64,000 bases of DNA from Paratractidigestivibacter sp963630635 (GTDB taxonomy: Bacteria > Actinomycetota > Coriobacteriia > Coriobacteriales > Atopobiaceae), in the NCBI GenBank assembly GCA_963630635.1, contig CAVGOA010000005.1, forward strand, positions 1 to 64,000, written 5' to 3'. The notes under the pieces were generated by a model that worked only from the letters and a program-made list of their open reading frames with translations, was not told the origin of the DNA and did no database searches. Shown piece after piece: positions 63,901 to 64,000 of this stretch. Every line of letters begins with the position of its first letter. The stretch's first letter is position 1. A program made the position numbers and the translations under genes.

Positions 63901-64000
63901 GCGCCACGCAAAACATCAAGACCGTCTCGGTTACCCCGTGGTGGGAGACGGTCCTCAACGGCGCCACGATCGCCGGATTTGGACTTGCAGCCGTCTTTGG
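60969..64000 (+). CDS. Domain-reversed GH3 beta-glycosidase (3' end outside window)
   Basis: About 1010 residues are seen before the window ends. The N-terminus (MKKKSVMTTRRGMVALTLSA) has an Arg-Arg pair and a weak hydrophobic stretch, perhaps an export signal. The sandwich (GTVLVKNEAKALPL; GLPGAYGFRGVVDVLLG) comes first, then YPFGYGLSYTSF and an Fn3 domain (SVTVTNTGSVAGKSVVQLYV), then the TIM barrel (APKHFAFNDQETQRS; nucleophile Asp about 909 in GILSTDMANNAGYF). The last visible residues (WWETVLNGATIAGFGLAAVFG) start a C-terminal membrane anchor. RpiR and an AT-rich regulated leader lie upstream. Confidence 0.87.
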   Translation, partial: MKKKSVMTTRRGMVALTLSAGTGLVGMHKVADTWRTSIDSALGTTSAQQTSDDKFVSDYATTDELIAQHEALGRRAGQEGTVLVKNEAKALPLSASPKVTLFGVGGYYPLQGGNMGSMCTTDKAIDFVTALDEAGVQLNPTMKSVYETLGAVESGRSANRFTGAEIINYKYRPAGFTTPYVPSEPSPDIYGMEGGNSDYASSFSGYNDAAIVVFSRPGSEGSDYYPGEKGIDTTATGASSPLGLTTNERALLNLAEENFDKVIVVINSGTVMELEELKQDSKVSAILFVGLPGAYGFRGVVDVLLGEVSPSGRLSDTVAVDPAMAPAAQNFGEIQLTDTSALVFPDTLMTGLKVESAGDTFGGGGSTSSTAYVIEAEGIYTGYKYYETRYFDSIKGQGNATGAAGVSKGGSIWDYENEVTYPFGYGLSYTSFTQTLDSVEVNTADRTLTASVTVTNTGSVAGKSVVQLYVSVPYTDYDKANAVEKSAIQLIDFGKTAELAAGADEQIKFTVDLQNLASWDSSAKSGKGGWILDGGTYYVTVADNAHEATNNVLVAQGAAVAGSADAVKAVEIGTEGKVDEDTLARSKSTDVEVVNQLADADVNYYLPGYMTPLSRSDWNGTFPRTYDDLTLGGDKLDEWVKNLMNEVYQITENGSIENEKGSGGSLKLSDLAGSDDINDPRWEQLVEQIPLDELIAKVTKGGSQSDAIPEIDSPVVYQNDGPNGFSGTIGARGLHADDANAGYAMGTMCTETMLGCAFSKDLASEWGKLMGNDGLWSGNYLIWAAAINVHRCAFNGRNFEYYSEDPVLSSGLGAATVAGANQYGVIVAPKHFAFNDQETQRSGVAPYMTEQRAREGELRAFQASVEDAGALGVMTSFGRIGATPVNGSWGLLREILRNEWGFKGILSTDMANNAGYFRAEMCLYGGITMIADFSTGETMEEVLASWPYLTEALVAKDATLVNYLRQNMIYQLYAFSQSATQNIKTVSVTPWWETVLNGATIAGFGLAAVF

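Noticed and set aside
61077..63911. A 944-codon open frame on the minus strand
   Set aside because: It is the mirror of the third GH3 gene; the plus-strand frame has clear GH3 motifs.

Overview
The window looks like a chromosomal piece of a high-GC Gram-positive anaerobe of the class Coriobacteriia, most likely Collinsella or a close relative. This is an inference from gene content and style: a split transketolase, a TsaB-RimI-TsaD fusion, several PTS systems, PerR with a reverse rubrerythrin, twin-arginine lipoproteins, MalT/BTAD-like and LytTR regulators, and strong C/G third positions. Almost every gene is on the plus strand; the DeoR-family regulator at 8363-9178 is the only clear exception. 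I saw no prophage, insertion sequence, integrase or CRISPR array.

Layout. 1-104: the 3' end of a 5S rRNA and its terminator. 455-3403: a large MalT/BTAD-type regulator behind an AT-rich leader. 3522-8320: secA, prfB and a YitT-type membrane protein. 8363-15703: a divergently regulated carbohydrate locus with a DeoR repressor, a three-gene ascorbate-family PTS (IIA, IIB, IIC), an HpcH/HpaI aldolase, an unknown membrane protein, a SIS isomerase, a DapA/NanA-type aldolase and a KDPG-type aldolase. It is followed by transaldolase and split transketolase (16059-18661), which can take the triose and pentose phosphates onward. 18820-20752: ftsE and ftsX. 20905-25618: rnr, a TPR gene, smpB, a YoaK-type membrane protein and tmRNA, which together form a ribosome-rescue cluster. 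25687-27799: a lipoprotein and a patatin-like hydrolase. 28042-28881: rplM and rpsI. 28965-37127: cell-wall precursor and housekeeping genes (glmM, glmS, acpS, nnr, alr, family-4 uracil-DNA glycosylase, tsaE). 37418-38918: a PerR-like regulator with reverse rubrerythrin and a DUF3783-like protein. 38969-41392: the tsaB-rimI-tsaD fusion.

41395-52708: an AgrC-like kinase and LytTR regulator, two very large cell-surface GH3 glycosidases whose domains are in reversed order (sandwich domain before TIM barrel), and a beta-glucoside-type PTS EIIBC. 52965-57450: an amino-acid ABC transporter with an M20 peptidase. 57527-59455: glutamine-dependent NAD synthetase. 59509-60435: an RpiR regulator. 60969-end: a third reversed GH3 enzyme, cut by the window edge.

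The least explained structure lies between genes. Three intergenic elements of 123-140 bp (37150, 43523, 60456) each have perfect 18-25 bp inverted arms whose sequence differs from copy to copy, while the inside keeps a GCCGAGTAGCC-like core and a matching CTAC segment. A CGAGAAG/CTTCTCG heptamer occurs about eleven times in roughly 5.8 kb of non-coding DNA. ACCGTT-type repeats resembling LytTR sites recur in AT-rich leaders, and TGAACGTT repeats flank the DeoR/PTS divergent promoters. The best candidate for an undescribed metabolic system is the three-aldolase PTS locus at 8363-15703, whose substrate cannot be told from sequence.
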